Positions 55,396 to 63,586 of a DNA stretch of 64,000 bases are shown in pieces. Source of the DNA: Micromonospora pallida (lineage in GTDB: Bacteria > Actinomycetota > Actinomycetes > Mycobacteriales > Micromonosporaceae). Location of the stretch: positions 372,001 through 436,000 of the forward strand of contig NZ_FMHW01000002.1 in NCBI RefSeq assembly GCF_900090325.1, given 5' to 3'. The translations under genes were made by a program, and so were the position numbers. Within the stretch, counting starts at the first letter, position 1. Each line of letters begins with the position of its first letter. The notes below the pieces were generated by a model that was not told where the DNA came from, did not search any database, and worked only from the letters and a program-made list of their open reading frames with translations.

Positions 55396-56025
55396 TCAGA
55401 GACCCAGGTCGGCGGTACGCAGCCGCCCGGCCAGCGCCGCCGGCCCGTCGATCTGCACTCGGGCCACGCGCTGCCGGCCGGAGAGGAAGAGGGTCAGCTC
55501 GCCGGGCGCGCCGACCAGCCGCAGCGCCTCCCCACCACGTCCGCAGCGCGCCTCTCCGTGACCGGGGGCCTGGACGAGCAGGCTCGCCGGGAACCGGCGC
55601 AGGGCGAGCCGGCTCAGCGGAGCCACCCGCTTCCACAGCGCGGCGGGCAGACCGGCCGGGAGGTCCCGCGGCTGCCAGCCGGGGGCGGCCCGTCGGACGT
55701 CCTCGTGGTGGATGAAGAACTCCATGGTGTTGACCAACTCGTCGGTCAGCGGGTTGCTCAGCGGGCTCCACACCGGCGGCTGGCGTACCTGCTGCACCAA
55801 CTCGGCCCACGGTTGCGCCGCGATCCGTAGCCGCACCCGCTCGGCGTACCCCCGCAGTGGTCGCAGCAGGATCCCGCCCGCGGCGTCCGGGCGGCGTTCC
55901 CGGACCACCAGGTGGGCGGCGAGGTCCCGGACGAGCCAACCCTCGTTCAGGGTCGGAGCGTCGGGGCCGACGGTCAGCATGAGGTCGGCGAGCGCGTGGC
56001 GTTCCGTCCGGGCATACCGCGACAT
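55396..56025 (-). CDS. TIGR03085-family (mycothiol-dependent/DinB-like) metal-binding protein
   Basis: This 209-residue protein matches the actinobacterial TIGR03085 pattern: WLVRDLAAHLVVRERRPDA with a metal-type His, TMEFFIHHEDVRRAAPGWQPR, and ALWKRVAPLSRLALRR. Members belong to the maleylpyruvate-isomerase/DinB-2 superfamily, many of which use mycothiol, but this subgroup has no assigned reaction. The ATG is 6 nt after TACCAT on the coding strand, suggesting a leaderless mRNA. It diverges from the ABC exporter genes. Confidence 0.8.
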   Translation of the reverse strand: MSRYARTERHALADLMLTVGPDAPTLNEGWLVRDLAAHLVVRERRPDAAGGILLRPLRGYAERVRLRIAAQPWAELVQQVRQPPVWSPLSNPLTDELVNTMEFFIHHEDVRRAAPGWQPRDLPAGLPAALWKRVAPLSRLALRRFPASLLVQAPGHGEARCGRGGEALRLVGAPGELTLFLSGRQRVARVQIDGPAALAGRLRTADLGL

Positions 56026-56176
56026 CCCCCGATGGTAGGCCCCGCCCGGCGAGCCGACGTGGGCGGTGGCGGGTCGTGCACCACAGGGGACGAATCAGCA
56101 CCCGGGTAGGTGTGCCGGACGACGACCGGTAAGGATGAGGGGGATAACTGCGGCTTACGGCGGGGGAAGTTTGAGC

Positions 56177-58063
56177 GTGTCGAACAGGACGAGTACGGCC
56201 GTGCTCGCCCGGGGCCTCGGGGTCCTCGGGCGGGCCGTCCGGGAACAACCACGGATCTTCACGGTCGCGGTCACCGGCAGCGTGCTCTTCGGCGCGATGG
56301 TGATCGGCAGCGCGTACGTGGTCGGCGCGGTGGTGGGCGACGTGGTGGTTCCCTCGATCGCCCGTGGCTCGGTGGAGGTCGGCGTGCTGGCGCTGGCCGC
56401 CGCCGCGCTGTTCGGGATCAGCGTGCTGCGGGTGATCGGCATCTTCGGGCGGCGGCTCGGCGCGGGCTACATGCAGTACCGCCTCCAGGCCGCCTACCGT
56501 CGTCGGGTTACCCGGCGCTACCTGGACCTGCCGCTGGCCTGGCACCAGCGACACGCCACCGGCAGCCTGCTCTCCAACGCCAACTCGGACGTGGAGGCGG
56601 CCTGGTATCCGATCGCACCGCTGCCGTTCGCGGTCGGCACGCTGGTGATGGTGGTGGGGTCCATCGTCGCCCTCTTCGTCACCGACTGGGCGTTCGCCCT
56701 GGTCGGGGTGGCCGTGTTCCCGGCCCTGTTCACGCTCAACGTGGTCTACTCCCGCCGGATGGCGCCCCGGCAGGAGCGCGCCCAGCGGCTGCGGGGCGAG
56801 GTCAGCGGCATCGCCCACGAGAGCTTCGACGGCGCGCTGGTGGTCAAGACGATGGGCCGGGAGGCGCAGGAGACCCGCCGGTTCGCCGCCCGCGCGGCAG
56901 AGCTGCGGGACGCGCTGATCGCCGTCGGCCGGCTGCGCGGCCTGTTCGACCCGCTGCTGGAGACCCTGCCCAGCCTTGGCACCCTCGCGGTGCTGGTGGT
57001 CGGCGCGGTCCGGCTGCGTCAGGAGGCGATCACCGTCGCCGAACTGGTCAGCGTCGCGTTCCTGTTCACCGTGCTCGCCGTACCGGTGCGGGCCATCGGC
57101 TGGGTGCTGGCCGAACTGCCACGCAGCGTTGCCGGCTGGGACCGGGTGCAGCAGGTGCTCCGCGCCACGGGCGAGATGGCCTACGGGGAGCGGGTCCTCG
57201 ACCCGAACGGCGGCGGACCGGCCACGCTCGCCTTCACCGACGTCTCCTTCCGGTACGAGCCGGCCGAGGCGCACCTGCCCGGCGCCGAGGTGCTCGGCGC
57301 GGTCACCTTCACCGTGCCCGCCGGTCGGACCGTCGCGCTGGTCGGCCCGACCGGGGCCGGCAAGTCCACCATCGCGGCCCTGTCGGTGCGGCTGGTCGAC
57401 CCCGACTCGGGCGCCGTCACGCTGGACGGGGTGGACCTGCGACAGCTCACCGCCGCGTCGCTGGCGGGCAACGTCGCGCTGGTCGCCCAGGTGCCGTTCG
57501 TCTTCGACGACACGGTACGCGCGAACATCACCCTGGACCGGCCGGGCATCAGCGACGACGACGTCTGGGCGGTGCTGCGGCTGGCCGAGGCGGACGGGTT
57601 CGTCGCCGCCCTGCCGGAGGGGCTGGACACCCGGGTCGGTGAGCGGGGCACCTCGCTCTCCGGCGGGCAGCGGCAGCGGCTCACCCTGGCCCGTGCCCTC
57701 GCCGGCCGGCCCCGACTGCTGGTGCTCGACGACGCGACCAGCGCGGTCGACCCCCGGGTCGAGGCGGCCATCCTGGCCGGGCTGCGCTCCTCGGCGACCG
57801 ACGGCACGGGCGCGGGCACCTCGATCCTGGTGGTGGCGTACCGGCGGGCCACCATCGCACTGGCCGACGAGGTCATCTACGTCGAGCAGGGCCGGGTGAT
57901 CGCCCGGGGTACGCACACCGAACTGCTCGCCACGGTCCCCGGCTACGCCGACCTGGTCACCGCGTACGAGCAGGCGGAGACCGAACGCGAGCAGACCCGT
58001 ACGTACCAGGACCCGGAGGTGGTCCCGGTGACCACCGGCCTCGAAGTGGAATTGGACCAGTGA
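56177..58063 (+). CDS. ABC exporter half-transporter A (degenerate catalytic site)
   Basis: The protein has 628 residues from GTG 56177, 7 nt after GGGGGAAG; TTG 56171 and ATG 56135 are weaker. Six membrane helices precede a nucleotide-binding domain with Walker A GPTGAGKST (390-398), signature LSGGQRQR (494-501) and Walker B VLDDATSAVD, where Asp519 replaces the catalytic Glu. With the downstream half-transporter it forms a heterodimer in which only one ATP site is fully active. The tail after 600 is rich in Glu and Thr. Substrate unknown (lipid, peptide or drug). Confidence 0.9.
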   Translation: MSNRTSTAVLARGLGVLGRAVREQPRIFTVAVTGSVLFGAMVIGSAYVVGAVVGDVVVPSIARGSVEVGVLALAAAALFGISVLRVIGIFGRRLGAGYMQYRLQAAYRRRVTRRYLDLPLAWHQRHATGSLLSNANSDVEAAWYPIAPLPFAVGTLVMVVGSIVALFVTDWAFALVGVAVFPALFTLNVVYSRRMAPRQERAQRLRGEVSGIAHESFDGALVVKTMGREAQETRRFAARAAELRDALIAVGRLRGLFDPLLETLPSLGTLAVLVVGAVRLRQEAITVAELVSVAFLFTVLAVPVRAIGWVLAELPRSVAGWDRVQQVLRATGEMAYGERVLDPNGGGPATLAFTDVSFRYEPAEAHLPGAEVLGAVTFTVPAGRTVALVGPTGAGKSTIAALSVRLVDPDSGAVTLDGVDLRQLTAASLAGNVALVAQVPFVFDDTVRANITLDRPGISDDDVWAVLRLAEADGFVAALPEGLDTRVGERGTSLSGGQRQRLTLARALAGRPRLLVLDDATSAVDPRVEAAILAGLRSSATDGTGAGTSILVVAYRRATIALADEVIYVEQGRVIARGTHTELLATVPGYADLVTAYEQAETEREQTRTYQDPEVVPVTTGLEVELDQ

Positions 58064-59877
58064 GCGCGAACAGCGTGGTGGAGGAGAAGGTGCAGCCGGT
58101 GGGCGGGTCGGGGCAACCGCCGGAGCGGACCGAGACGGCCTGGCGTACGTTGCGCCGGGGTCTGGCCCTCTCCCCGGAGCTGCGGGTCGGCCTGGCCGGG
58201 ACGCTCGCCCTGGCGCTGGTCTACATGGTCGGCCGGGCCGCCGTGCCAGTGGCGGTGCAGCAGGGCATCGACCGGGGTCTGGTCGGCGGGATCGACCTGG
58301 GCACGGTCGGGGCGGTGGTCGCCCTGACCGCCGCGACGCTGGTGGTGACCACGGTCTGCGGCTACCTGATGATGCGCCGGCTGTTCACGGTCAGCGAGAC
58401 GGCGCTGGCCAACGTTCGGACCCGGGCCTTCCGGCACGTGCACGACCTGTCGATGCTGCACCAGCAGTCCGAGCGGCGTGGCTCGCTGGTGTCCCGGGTG
58501 ACCAGCGACGTCGACCAGATCACCCAGTTCCTTCAGTGGGGCGGGGTGATCCTCATGGTCAACCTCGGTCAGCTCGTGATCACCACGATCGTCATGTTCG
58601 TCTACTCCTGGCAGTTGACCCTGGTGGTCTTCGCCGCCTTCCTGCCCGCCGTGCTGGTGATCCGGGCGCTACAGCGCCGTCTCGGCAGCGCGTACGGGAC
58701 GGTCCGGCAGCGACTGGGCGCGTTGCTCGGCGCGATCGCCGAGAGCGTGGTCGGCGCGCCGGTCATCCGGGCGTACGGGATCGCCGGGCGCACCGCCCGA
58801 CGGCTGGACGAGGCGATCGACGATCACCGGCGGGCCCAGCAGCGGGCCATCCGGTTCAGCATCCTGGGCAGCTCGGTCGGGGAACTGGCGGCCGGTGTCG
58901 CCCTGGCCGCCGTGGTCGTGGTCGGGGTGAGTCTCGGCGCGGACCGGACGCTCTCGGTGGGCCAGATCACCGCGTTCCTCTTCCTGGTGACCCTCTTCAT
59001 CCAGCCGGTGCAGATCGCCACCGAGGTGCTCAACGAGGCGCAGAACGCGATCGCCGGCTGGCGGCGGGTGCTGGACGTGCTGGACCTGAGCCCGGACGTG
59101 GCCGACCCGGGGGAGCAGGGGCGGGAGCTGCCGACCGGCCCGCTGGACGTCCGGTTCGCGCAGGTGGGCTTCGCCTACCCGGGTGGGCCGCCGGTGCTGC
59201 ACGACATCGACCTGGGCATCGCGGCGAGGACGCGGGTGGCGGTGGTCGGGGAGACCGGCAGCGGCAAGACCACCTTCGCCAAGCTGCTCACCCGGCTGAT
59301 GGACCCGACCACCGGCAGCGTGCTGCTCTCCGGCGTGCCGTTGGAGCAGGTGCGCTTCGCATCGCTGCGGTCCCGGGTGGTGATGGTGCCGCAGGACGGC
59401 TTCCTCTTCGACGCCACGGTGGGGGAGAACGTCCGGTTCGCCCGCCCGGACCTCACCGACGAGCAGCTTCTCTCGGCCTTCACCGAGCTGGGCCTGATCG
59501 ACTGGCTGGAGGGGCTGCCGGCCGGGCTGGACACCCCGGTCGGGGAGCGGGGCGAGGCGCTCAGTGTGGGCGAGCGGCAGTTGGTCGCGCTGGCCCGGGC
59601 GTACGTCGCTGACCCGGACCTGCTGGTGCTGGACGAGGCGACCAGCGCCGTCGACCCGGCCACCGAGGTACGGCTCCAGAAGACCCTGGACGCGGTGACC
59701 CGGGGCCGGACCACCCTCGCCATCGCGCACCGCCTCTCCACCGCGCAGGCGGCCGACGAGGTGATCGTGGTGGACCGGGGCCGGGTGGTGCAGCGTGGCC
59801 CGCACGACGAGCTGGTCCGGGACCCGGACTCGGTGTACGGGCTGCTCTACGCCTCCTGGCTGGAGCAGACCCGGTGA
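58060..59877 (+). CDS. ABC exporter half-transporter B (catalytic Glu intact)
   Basis: This 605-residue half-transporter has Walker A GETGSGKTT (397-405), a deviant signature LSVGERQ (501-507) and Walker B VLDEATSAVD with Glu526. The GTG overlaps the stop of half-transporter A (GTGA). Its signature motif is non-canonical exactly where it would face the degenerate Walker B of subunit A, the asymmetry known for heterodimeric exporters such as TM287/288 and BmrCD. The transmembrane domain is of type IV exporter fold. Confidence 0.9.
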   Translation: MSANSVVEEKVQPVGGSGQPPERTETAWRTLRRGLALSPELRVGLAGTLALALVYMVGRAAVPVAVQQGIDRGLVGGIDLGTVGAVVALTAATLVVTTVCGYLMMRRLFTVSETALANVRTRAFRHVHDLSMLHQQSERRGSLVSRVTSDVDQITQFLQWGGVILMVNLGQLVITTIVMFVYSWQLTLVVFAAFLPAVLVIRALQRRLGSAYGTVRQRLGALLGAIAESVVGAPVIRAYGIAGRTARRLDEAIDDHRRAQQRAIRFSILGSSVGELAAGVALAAVVVVGVSLGADRTLSVGQITAFLFLVTLFIQPVQIATEVLNEAQNAIAGWRRVLDVLDLSPDVADPGEQGRELPTGPLDVRFAQVGFAYPGGPPVLHDIDLGIAARTRVAVVGETGSGKTTFAKLLTRLMDPTTGSVLLSGVPLEQVRFASLRSRVVMVPQDGFLFDATVGENVRFARPDLTDEQLLSAFTELGLIDWLEGLPAGLDTPVGERGEALSVGERQLVALARAYVADPDLLVLDEATSAVDPATEVRLQKTLDAVTRGRTTLAIAHRLSTAQAADEVIVVDRGRVVQRGPHDELVRDPDSVYGLLYASWLEQTR

Positions 59878-59882
59878 ACCAT

Positions 59883-59940
59883 CGGGCGGCCGATCGGCTG
59901 GCCGCCCGGTCCCGGCGGCCCTGACCTTCCGGTCAGGGCC
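59883..59940. terminator. Two consecutive terminator hairpins between convergent genes
   Basis: Hairpin 1: CGGGCGGCC (59883-59891) and its complement (59900-59908), 8-nt loop. Hairpin 2: GGCCCTGACC (59917-59926) with TTCC loop and its complement (59931-59940). Both are perfect. They lie between the exporter gene stop (59877) and the TetR gene stop (59944). Confidence 0.8.
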
Positions 59941-59943
59941 GGC

Positions 59944-60552
59944 TCAGCCCTCGAAGACGCCGTCCAGGGGGCCGGTGAGGTAGCGCTGCACGGCCGGCCC
60001 CACCGCCGTCACCAGGGTCTCCGGCGGCGTGGAGGCCAGCGGTTCCAGCTTGATGACGTACCGCATCAGCACCAGTCCGGCCATCTGGGTGGCGGCCAGC
60101 GAGCCGCGCAGTGGCAGCTCGGCCGGGGCGGCCCCGAGGTGCTGGAGCACCCGGCGCAGCACCTGGGTGACCAGGAACTCCCGGAGCAGCCGGGCGGTCC
60201 ACTCGGTGGTCACCGCCGAGCGCAGCAGGGCGACCCCGGCCACACCGGCCGGGGAGTCCCACACCCCGAGGAACATCCGGACCAGCCGTTCGCCGATCCG
60301 CTCCGGATCGCCGTCGAGCACGCCGGGCAGCAGCCGCCCCGGGTCGACCGGCGCGTTCATCGCGGCCAGGAAGAGCTTGTCCTTGCTGCCGAAGTAGTGG
60401 TGGACCAGGGCCGGATCCACCCCGGCCGCACTGGCGATCGCGCGGATGGACGCCGCGTCGAAGCCGCGCTCGGCGAACGCCGTCCGGGCCGCCGAGAGGA
60501 TCGCCTCCCGGGTGTCCGGGTTGCCGGGTCGCCGCCCGGTCCGTCCCCTCAT
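59944..60552 (-). CDS. TetR-family transcriptional regulator
   Basis: This 202-residue regulator has a TetR_N helix-turn-helix (about 15-60): ILSAARTAFAERGFDAASIRAIASAAGV, then ALVHHYFGSKDKLF, the family's recognition region. The C-terminal ligand domain, with LVRMFLGVWDSP and the TetR_C_17-like tail, is of the actinobacterial type. It is the last gene of the minus-strand ATPase-permease-TetR operon, 28 bp after the permease, and probably autorepresses via the palindrome at 62088-62101. Confidence 0.9.
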   Translation of the reverse strand: MRGRTGRRPGNPDTREAILSAARTAFAERGFDAASIRAIASAAGVDPALVHHYFGSKDKLFLAAMNAPVDPGRLLPGVLDGDPERIGERLVRMFLGVWDSPAGVAGVALLRSAVTTEWTARLLREFLVTQVLRRVLQHLGAAPAELPLRGSLAATQMAGLVLMRYVIKLEPLASTPPETLVTAVGPAVQRYLTGPLDGVFEG

Positions 60553-60580
60553 CGCCGCCCCCGCTCGTCGACCGCCGCCG

Positions 60581-61336
60581 TCAGCCGCTGCGCCGGCGCA
60601 GCGTGGCCGCGGCGAGCACCAGGGCCAGCAGCGCCGACCCGGCCACCACCGTCAGGTCCCGCCACATCGTGGCGGTGGGCTCGGCGTGCGCGCCGACCTC
60701 CCGCAACGCCTCGACCGCGTACGACAGGGGCAGCGCGTCGCTGACCGCCTGGAGCCAGCCGACCATCTGCTCCCGTGCCACGAAGAGCCCGCAGAGCAGG
60801 AGCTGGGGGAACGCCACGACCGGGAGGAACTGTACGGCCTGGAACTCGGTACGGGCGAAGGCGCTGCACAGCAGCCCCAGGGCCATGCCGAGCAGAGCGG
60901 TGACCACGGCGATCACGATCACCAGCCCGACGCTGCCCGCGGTGTCCAGGCCGAGCAGCCCGTACGCCACCGCGGCGGCCACCGCCGCCTGCACCGTGGC
61001 GGCCAACCCGAAGGCCAGGCCGTACCCGAGCAGCAGGTCGAGCTTGCCCAGCGGGGTGGTGAGCAGCCGTTCCAGCGTCCCGGTGGTGCGCTCGCGCAGC
61101 ATCGCGATGCTGGTCACCAGGAACATGATCGTGAAGGGGAAGACGCCCAGCATGACCAGGGCGACCCGGTCGAAGGTGGACGCCTGTCCGGGTGGGGTGG
61201 GCTGCTCGGCGAACATGGCGTGGAGCAGGGCCAGCAACACCCCGGGCACCACCACCAGCAGCGCGATGGTCCGCCGGTCGTGCCGGAGTTGGCGCAGCAC
61301 CCGCCCGGCGGTGGCCGCCACGATCCGTGGGTTCAC
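60581..61336 (-). CDS. ABC-2 type exporter permease
   Basis: This 251-residue permease starts at a GTG that overlaps the stop of the ATPase reading frame (GTGA). Six membrane helices and the ABC-2 motif MLRERTTGTLERLLTTPLGKLDLL (about 70-95) are present; FPQLLLCGLFVAREQM precedes the last helices. It would form the membrane channel with the adjacent ATPase. If that ATPase is truly frameshifted the exporter is inactive or uses another ATPase. Confidence 0.88.
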   Translation of the reverse strand: MNPRIVAATAGRVLRQLRHDRRTIALLVVVPGVLLALLHAMFAEQPTPPGQASTFDRVALVMLGVFPFTIMFLVTSIAMLRERTTGTLERLLTTPLGKLDLLLGYGLAFGLAATVQAAVAAAVAYGLLGLDTAGSVGLVIVIAVVTALLGMALGLLCSAFARTEFQAVQFLPVVAFPQLLLCGLFVAREQMVGWLQAVSDALPLSYAVEALREVGAHAEPTATMWRDLTVVAGSALLALVLAAATLRRRSG

Positions 61337-62063
61337 GAGGTCTCCTCTCCGGTGCCCTCGGCCGCCCGGATCAGCCGCAGGAACGCCTCGTCCAGGTCGG
61401 CTGTCCCGGCGCGGGCGCGTACCTCGTCGGGGGTGTCGTCGGCGAGCAGCCGGCCCTGCCGGATCAGCAGCAGCCGGTCGCAGCGGGCGGCCTCGTCCAT
61501 CACGTGGCTGGAGACCAGCAGGGTGGTGCCGGCGGCGGCCAGCTCGTGGAACCGGGCCCAGAGGTCGGCGCGCAGCACCGGGTCCTGCCCGACGGTCGGC
61601 TCGTCGAGCACGACCAGCTCGGGTCGGCCGACCAGGACGCAGGCCAGCGAGACGCGACTGCGTTGCCCCCGGAGAGCGTGCCGACCAACTGCCCGGCGGC
61701 CTCGGCGAGCCCCACCTCGGCCACCGCGCGGTCGGCGTCGGCCCGGTCACGCCCGTACACCGCGGCGAAGTACCGGGCGTTCTCCCGCACGGTCAGGTCG
61801 GCGTAGACGCTCGGGGCCTGGGTGAGGTAGCCGACCCGCTTCCGCAGCTCGGACGTTCCGGCCGGGCGGCCGAGCACGGTCACCGTGCCGGCGGTGACCG
61901 TCTGCACCCCGACGACGGCCCGCATCAGGGTGGTCTTGCCGCTGCCGCTCGGGCCGAGCAGCCCGGTCACCGCGCCGCGCGGCACCGCGCAGCTCACGCC
62001 GTCGAGCACCCGGCGCCCGCCCCGGTCGACCACGAGGTCGGCCAGGGTAATCGCGTTCTCCAT
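61333..62063 (-). pseudogene. ABC-2 exporter ATPase with a one-base frameshift in the signature motif
   Basis: The 5' part (62063 to about 61670) encodes Walker A GPSGSGKTT and reads into LSGG, then shifts to nonsense. The 3' part continues in another frame with Walker B VVLDEPTVGQDP and switch His in SSHVMDEA. Adding one base to the C5 run at 61666-61670 (G5 on the coding strand) restores LSGGQRSRVSLACVLVGRPE and a normal 243-residue ATPase. Either a real frameshift or a homopolymer sequencing error. Start MENAITLADL follows GGAGGGCGGG. Confidence 0.85.
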
Positions 62064-62087
62064 CCCGCCCTCCGTCAATTCATCACC

Positions 62088-62101
62088 CGTTGAACTCAAC
62101 G
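62088..62101. promoter_or_regulatory. Palindromic TetR operator candidate
   Basis: CGTTGA-AC-TCAACG is a perfect 6-bp inverted repeat, 25 bp upstream of the ATPase ATG in an AT-rich interval, with CACC and GGTG nearby on either side. Position and symmetry fit an autoregulatory TetR-family operator for this operon. Confidence 0.6.
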
Positions 62102-62176
62102 CTAGGTGAAATCTTGCTCCGGCACAACCGGTCGACGTGCGCGCTCGAAGCGGGGGAGTGTCCAGCAGAACAGACA

Positions 62177-62218
62177 CGTGTGGGCCGGCACCCCGGGTTC
62201 GGGGTGCCGGCCCACACG
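62177..62218 (-). terminator. Strong terminator downstream of the transglycosylase-like gene
   Basis: A perfect 18-bp stem, CGTGTGGGCCGGCACCCC (62177-62194), with loop GGGTTC and its complement (62201-62218), lies 29 nt after the stop at 62247 on the minus strand. It also separates that gene from the ABC-2/TetR operon. Confidence 0.85.
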
Positions 62219-62246
62219 GTGTTTGGTGTGTCAGGCGTTCTGTGTG

Positions 62247-62843
62247 TCAGCTGTTCCAGTGCTGGGCGACGAGGTCAGCGGCCTGGGTTTCCCACTGGGC
62301 GTAGTGGTCGGGGTAGGCGGACACCTGCACGGTCTGGGCGGCCTGGGTGAGCGGCATGTCCTGCCAGCCGTCCACGCCCTTCAACCCGTTCAGGAACGCG
62401 GTGGTCGAGTATTCGGGGTCGGTGATCTGCTCGACCGTGCCCCAGCCACTCGAGGGACGCTGCTGGAACAGGCCCTGCGAGTCGTGGTCGTTGCGGTCAC
62501 CGAGGTGGCCCAGGTTCTCCAGCTTCGACTCCTGCAGGCTCGTGGCGATGGCGACCACGGCGGCCCGCTCGTTCATGCCGGTCTTCTTCGTGGCCTTGAT
62601 GATCGCCTTCGCGTTGTCGGTCTGCTCACTGTTGAGCGGGATCCGCGACTGGGCGCCCTGCACACCATGCGGGATCAGCTTGCTGGTGTCCGGCTTGTCG
62701 GCCTGCACCACAGCGGCGGCCGGGGTGGCGGCGTGGGCGGCAGTGGTGTCGAGGACGGTACCGACCGGACCGCCGATGACACCACCGGCGAACGCCAGAC
62801 CAGCGACACCGAGAACAGTCTTACGCAGCAGCTTCGTAGCCAT
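62247..62843 (-). CDS. Secreted transglycosylase-like (SLT-fold) protein
   Basis: This 198-residue protein starts at MATKLLRKTVLG, with a signal peptide ending in AAHA at about 38 and a short Ala/Pro linker. The catalytic-type fold follows: VVAIATSLQESKLENL with the candidate catalytic Glu, DSQGLFQQRPSSGWG, and DPEYSTTAFLNGLKGV. Such actinobacterial proteins resemble lytic transglycosylases that cut glycan strands. The gene has a long repeat-rich upstream region and a strong terminator. A longer upstream frame is unlikely because it lacks a signal peptide. Confidence 0.82.
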   Translation of the reverse strand: MATKLLRKTVLGVAGLAFAGGVIGGPVGTVLDTTAAHAATPAAAVVQADKPDTSKLIPHGVQGAQSRIPLNSEQTDNAKAIIKATKKTGMNERAAVVAIATSLQESKLENLGHLGDRNDHDSQGLFQQRPSSGWGTVEQITDPEYSTTAFLNGLKGVDGWQDMPLTQAAQTVQVSAYPDHYAQWETQAADLVAQHWNS

Positions 62844-62973
62844 GAGAGGGGTACTCCATTCGGGGGTCGGCACACCCCAGGGGGTGGGGGTGTGCGAGCA
62901 CCGTCCGGCGCCCAAGAAAAAGGGGGGGAAAGCTTCGAGAGGTCACGGCGGGGAGCGGGGCTCACCACGCCGG

Positions 62974-63109
62974 GTCCAGATGTAACGACCGCCAGCCCAC
63001 CGGCATTCCATCCGACCACCCCGAGGGGCGGGGGCGGGGGTGCCGGGGCTTGCTACCTCGGTCGTCCAGAGGGTGTAACGACCCCCGCCCGGCCGGCATT
63101 CCAGCCGAC
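62974..63109 (-). repeat. Duplicated 43-46 bp element upstream of the transglycosylase-like gene
   Basis: Copy A (62974-63016) and copy B (63064-63109) share GTCCAGA, TGTAACGACC, CCGGCATTCCA and CCGAC in the same order on the plus strand, about 90 bp apart; B has an extra GGG. On the coding (minus) strand each reads TGGAATGCCGG then GGTCGTTACA. No known riboswitch is recognised. Confidence 0.7.
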
Positions 63110-63214
63110 GGCCGGGGACCTGCCGGCCGGGACTCGACCCACCCTCCCCGAACCGGACACCAGACTGGACACCGGACACCGGCCACCGGACGGGTCAGCC
63201 CGGTACGGTGGGCC

Positions 63215-63320
63215 TGATCGACTCCATATCGCCGAAATAGCGGCATCCACCGTTTCGGACAGCCCCACATCGCCGAAAAGGCGGTCTCGGGGCGTCCGTG
63301 CGCCGAAACGGAGTCGATCA
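63215..63320. repeat. Palindromic REP/MITE-like element with 11-bp terminal inverted repeats
   Basis: TGATCGACTCC (63215-63225) and its perfect complement GGAGTCGATCA (63310-63320) bound about 84 bp. Inside are two similar blocks, ATCGCCGAAAtaGCGG-like (63228-63243 and 63269-63284), an inverted GTTTCGG (63252-63258) and a further CGCCGAAACGG. It lacks a coding region. Similar sequences are, as far as I recall, widespread in Micromonosporaceae. Confidence 0.65.
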
Positions 63321-63580
63321 TGACGGCCGGGAGCCGCCCCTGGAGGGAACCGGACACCAGCCCTCCGGGGCGGACAGGAAGTGCGAGATCGGGCATTGCC
63401 CACCGATGGGACGTGCGGCACGATGACGAGGTGGATCAAGCCCCGGAGCCCGGAGCCCGGCTCCCGGCCGACCGGATCTCCGGCCGCTCGTGGACCGTTT
63501 CCGATCAGGGGTCGGAGGCATGGGGACGTTGGGATGGTCACCGGACCGGGACACGGCTGGGGCCACCACGTCGCGTGCGG

Positions 63581-63586
63581 GACAAT
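63581..63586 (+). promoter_or_regulatory. -10 element of leaderless hisI
   Basis: GACAAT ends 8 nt before the GTG at 63595, where no ribosome binding site is present. The spacing matches other leaderless starts in this window. Confidence 0.5.

Noticed and set aside
55292..57916. An N-terminal extension of the terpene synthase frame by about 870 codons
   Set aside because: The extra sequence lies antisense to the TIGR03085 gene region and the ABC exporter gene and has no family motif; the synthase fold fits fully in the last 322 codons.
62880..63120. Possible c-di-AMP (ydaO/yuaA) riboswitch upstream of the transglycosylase-like gene
   Set aside because: The location fits, but the conserved core blocks of that riboswitch are not visible on the minus strand; the duplicated element has another sequence.
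63123..63141. tRNA-like T-arm on the minus strand (GGGTCGAGTCCCGG)
   Set aside because: The stem bases do not pair around the loop, and no anticodon or acceptor arm can be found in the flanking sequence.
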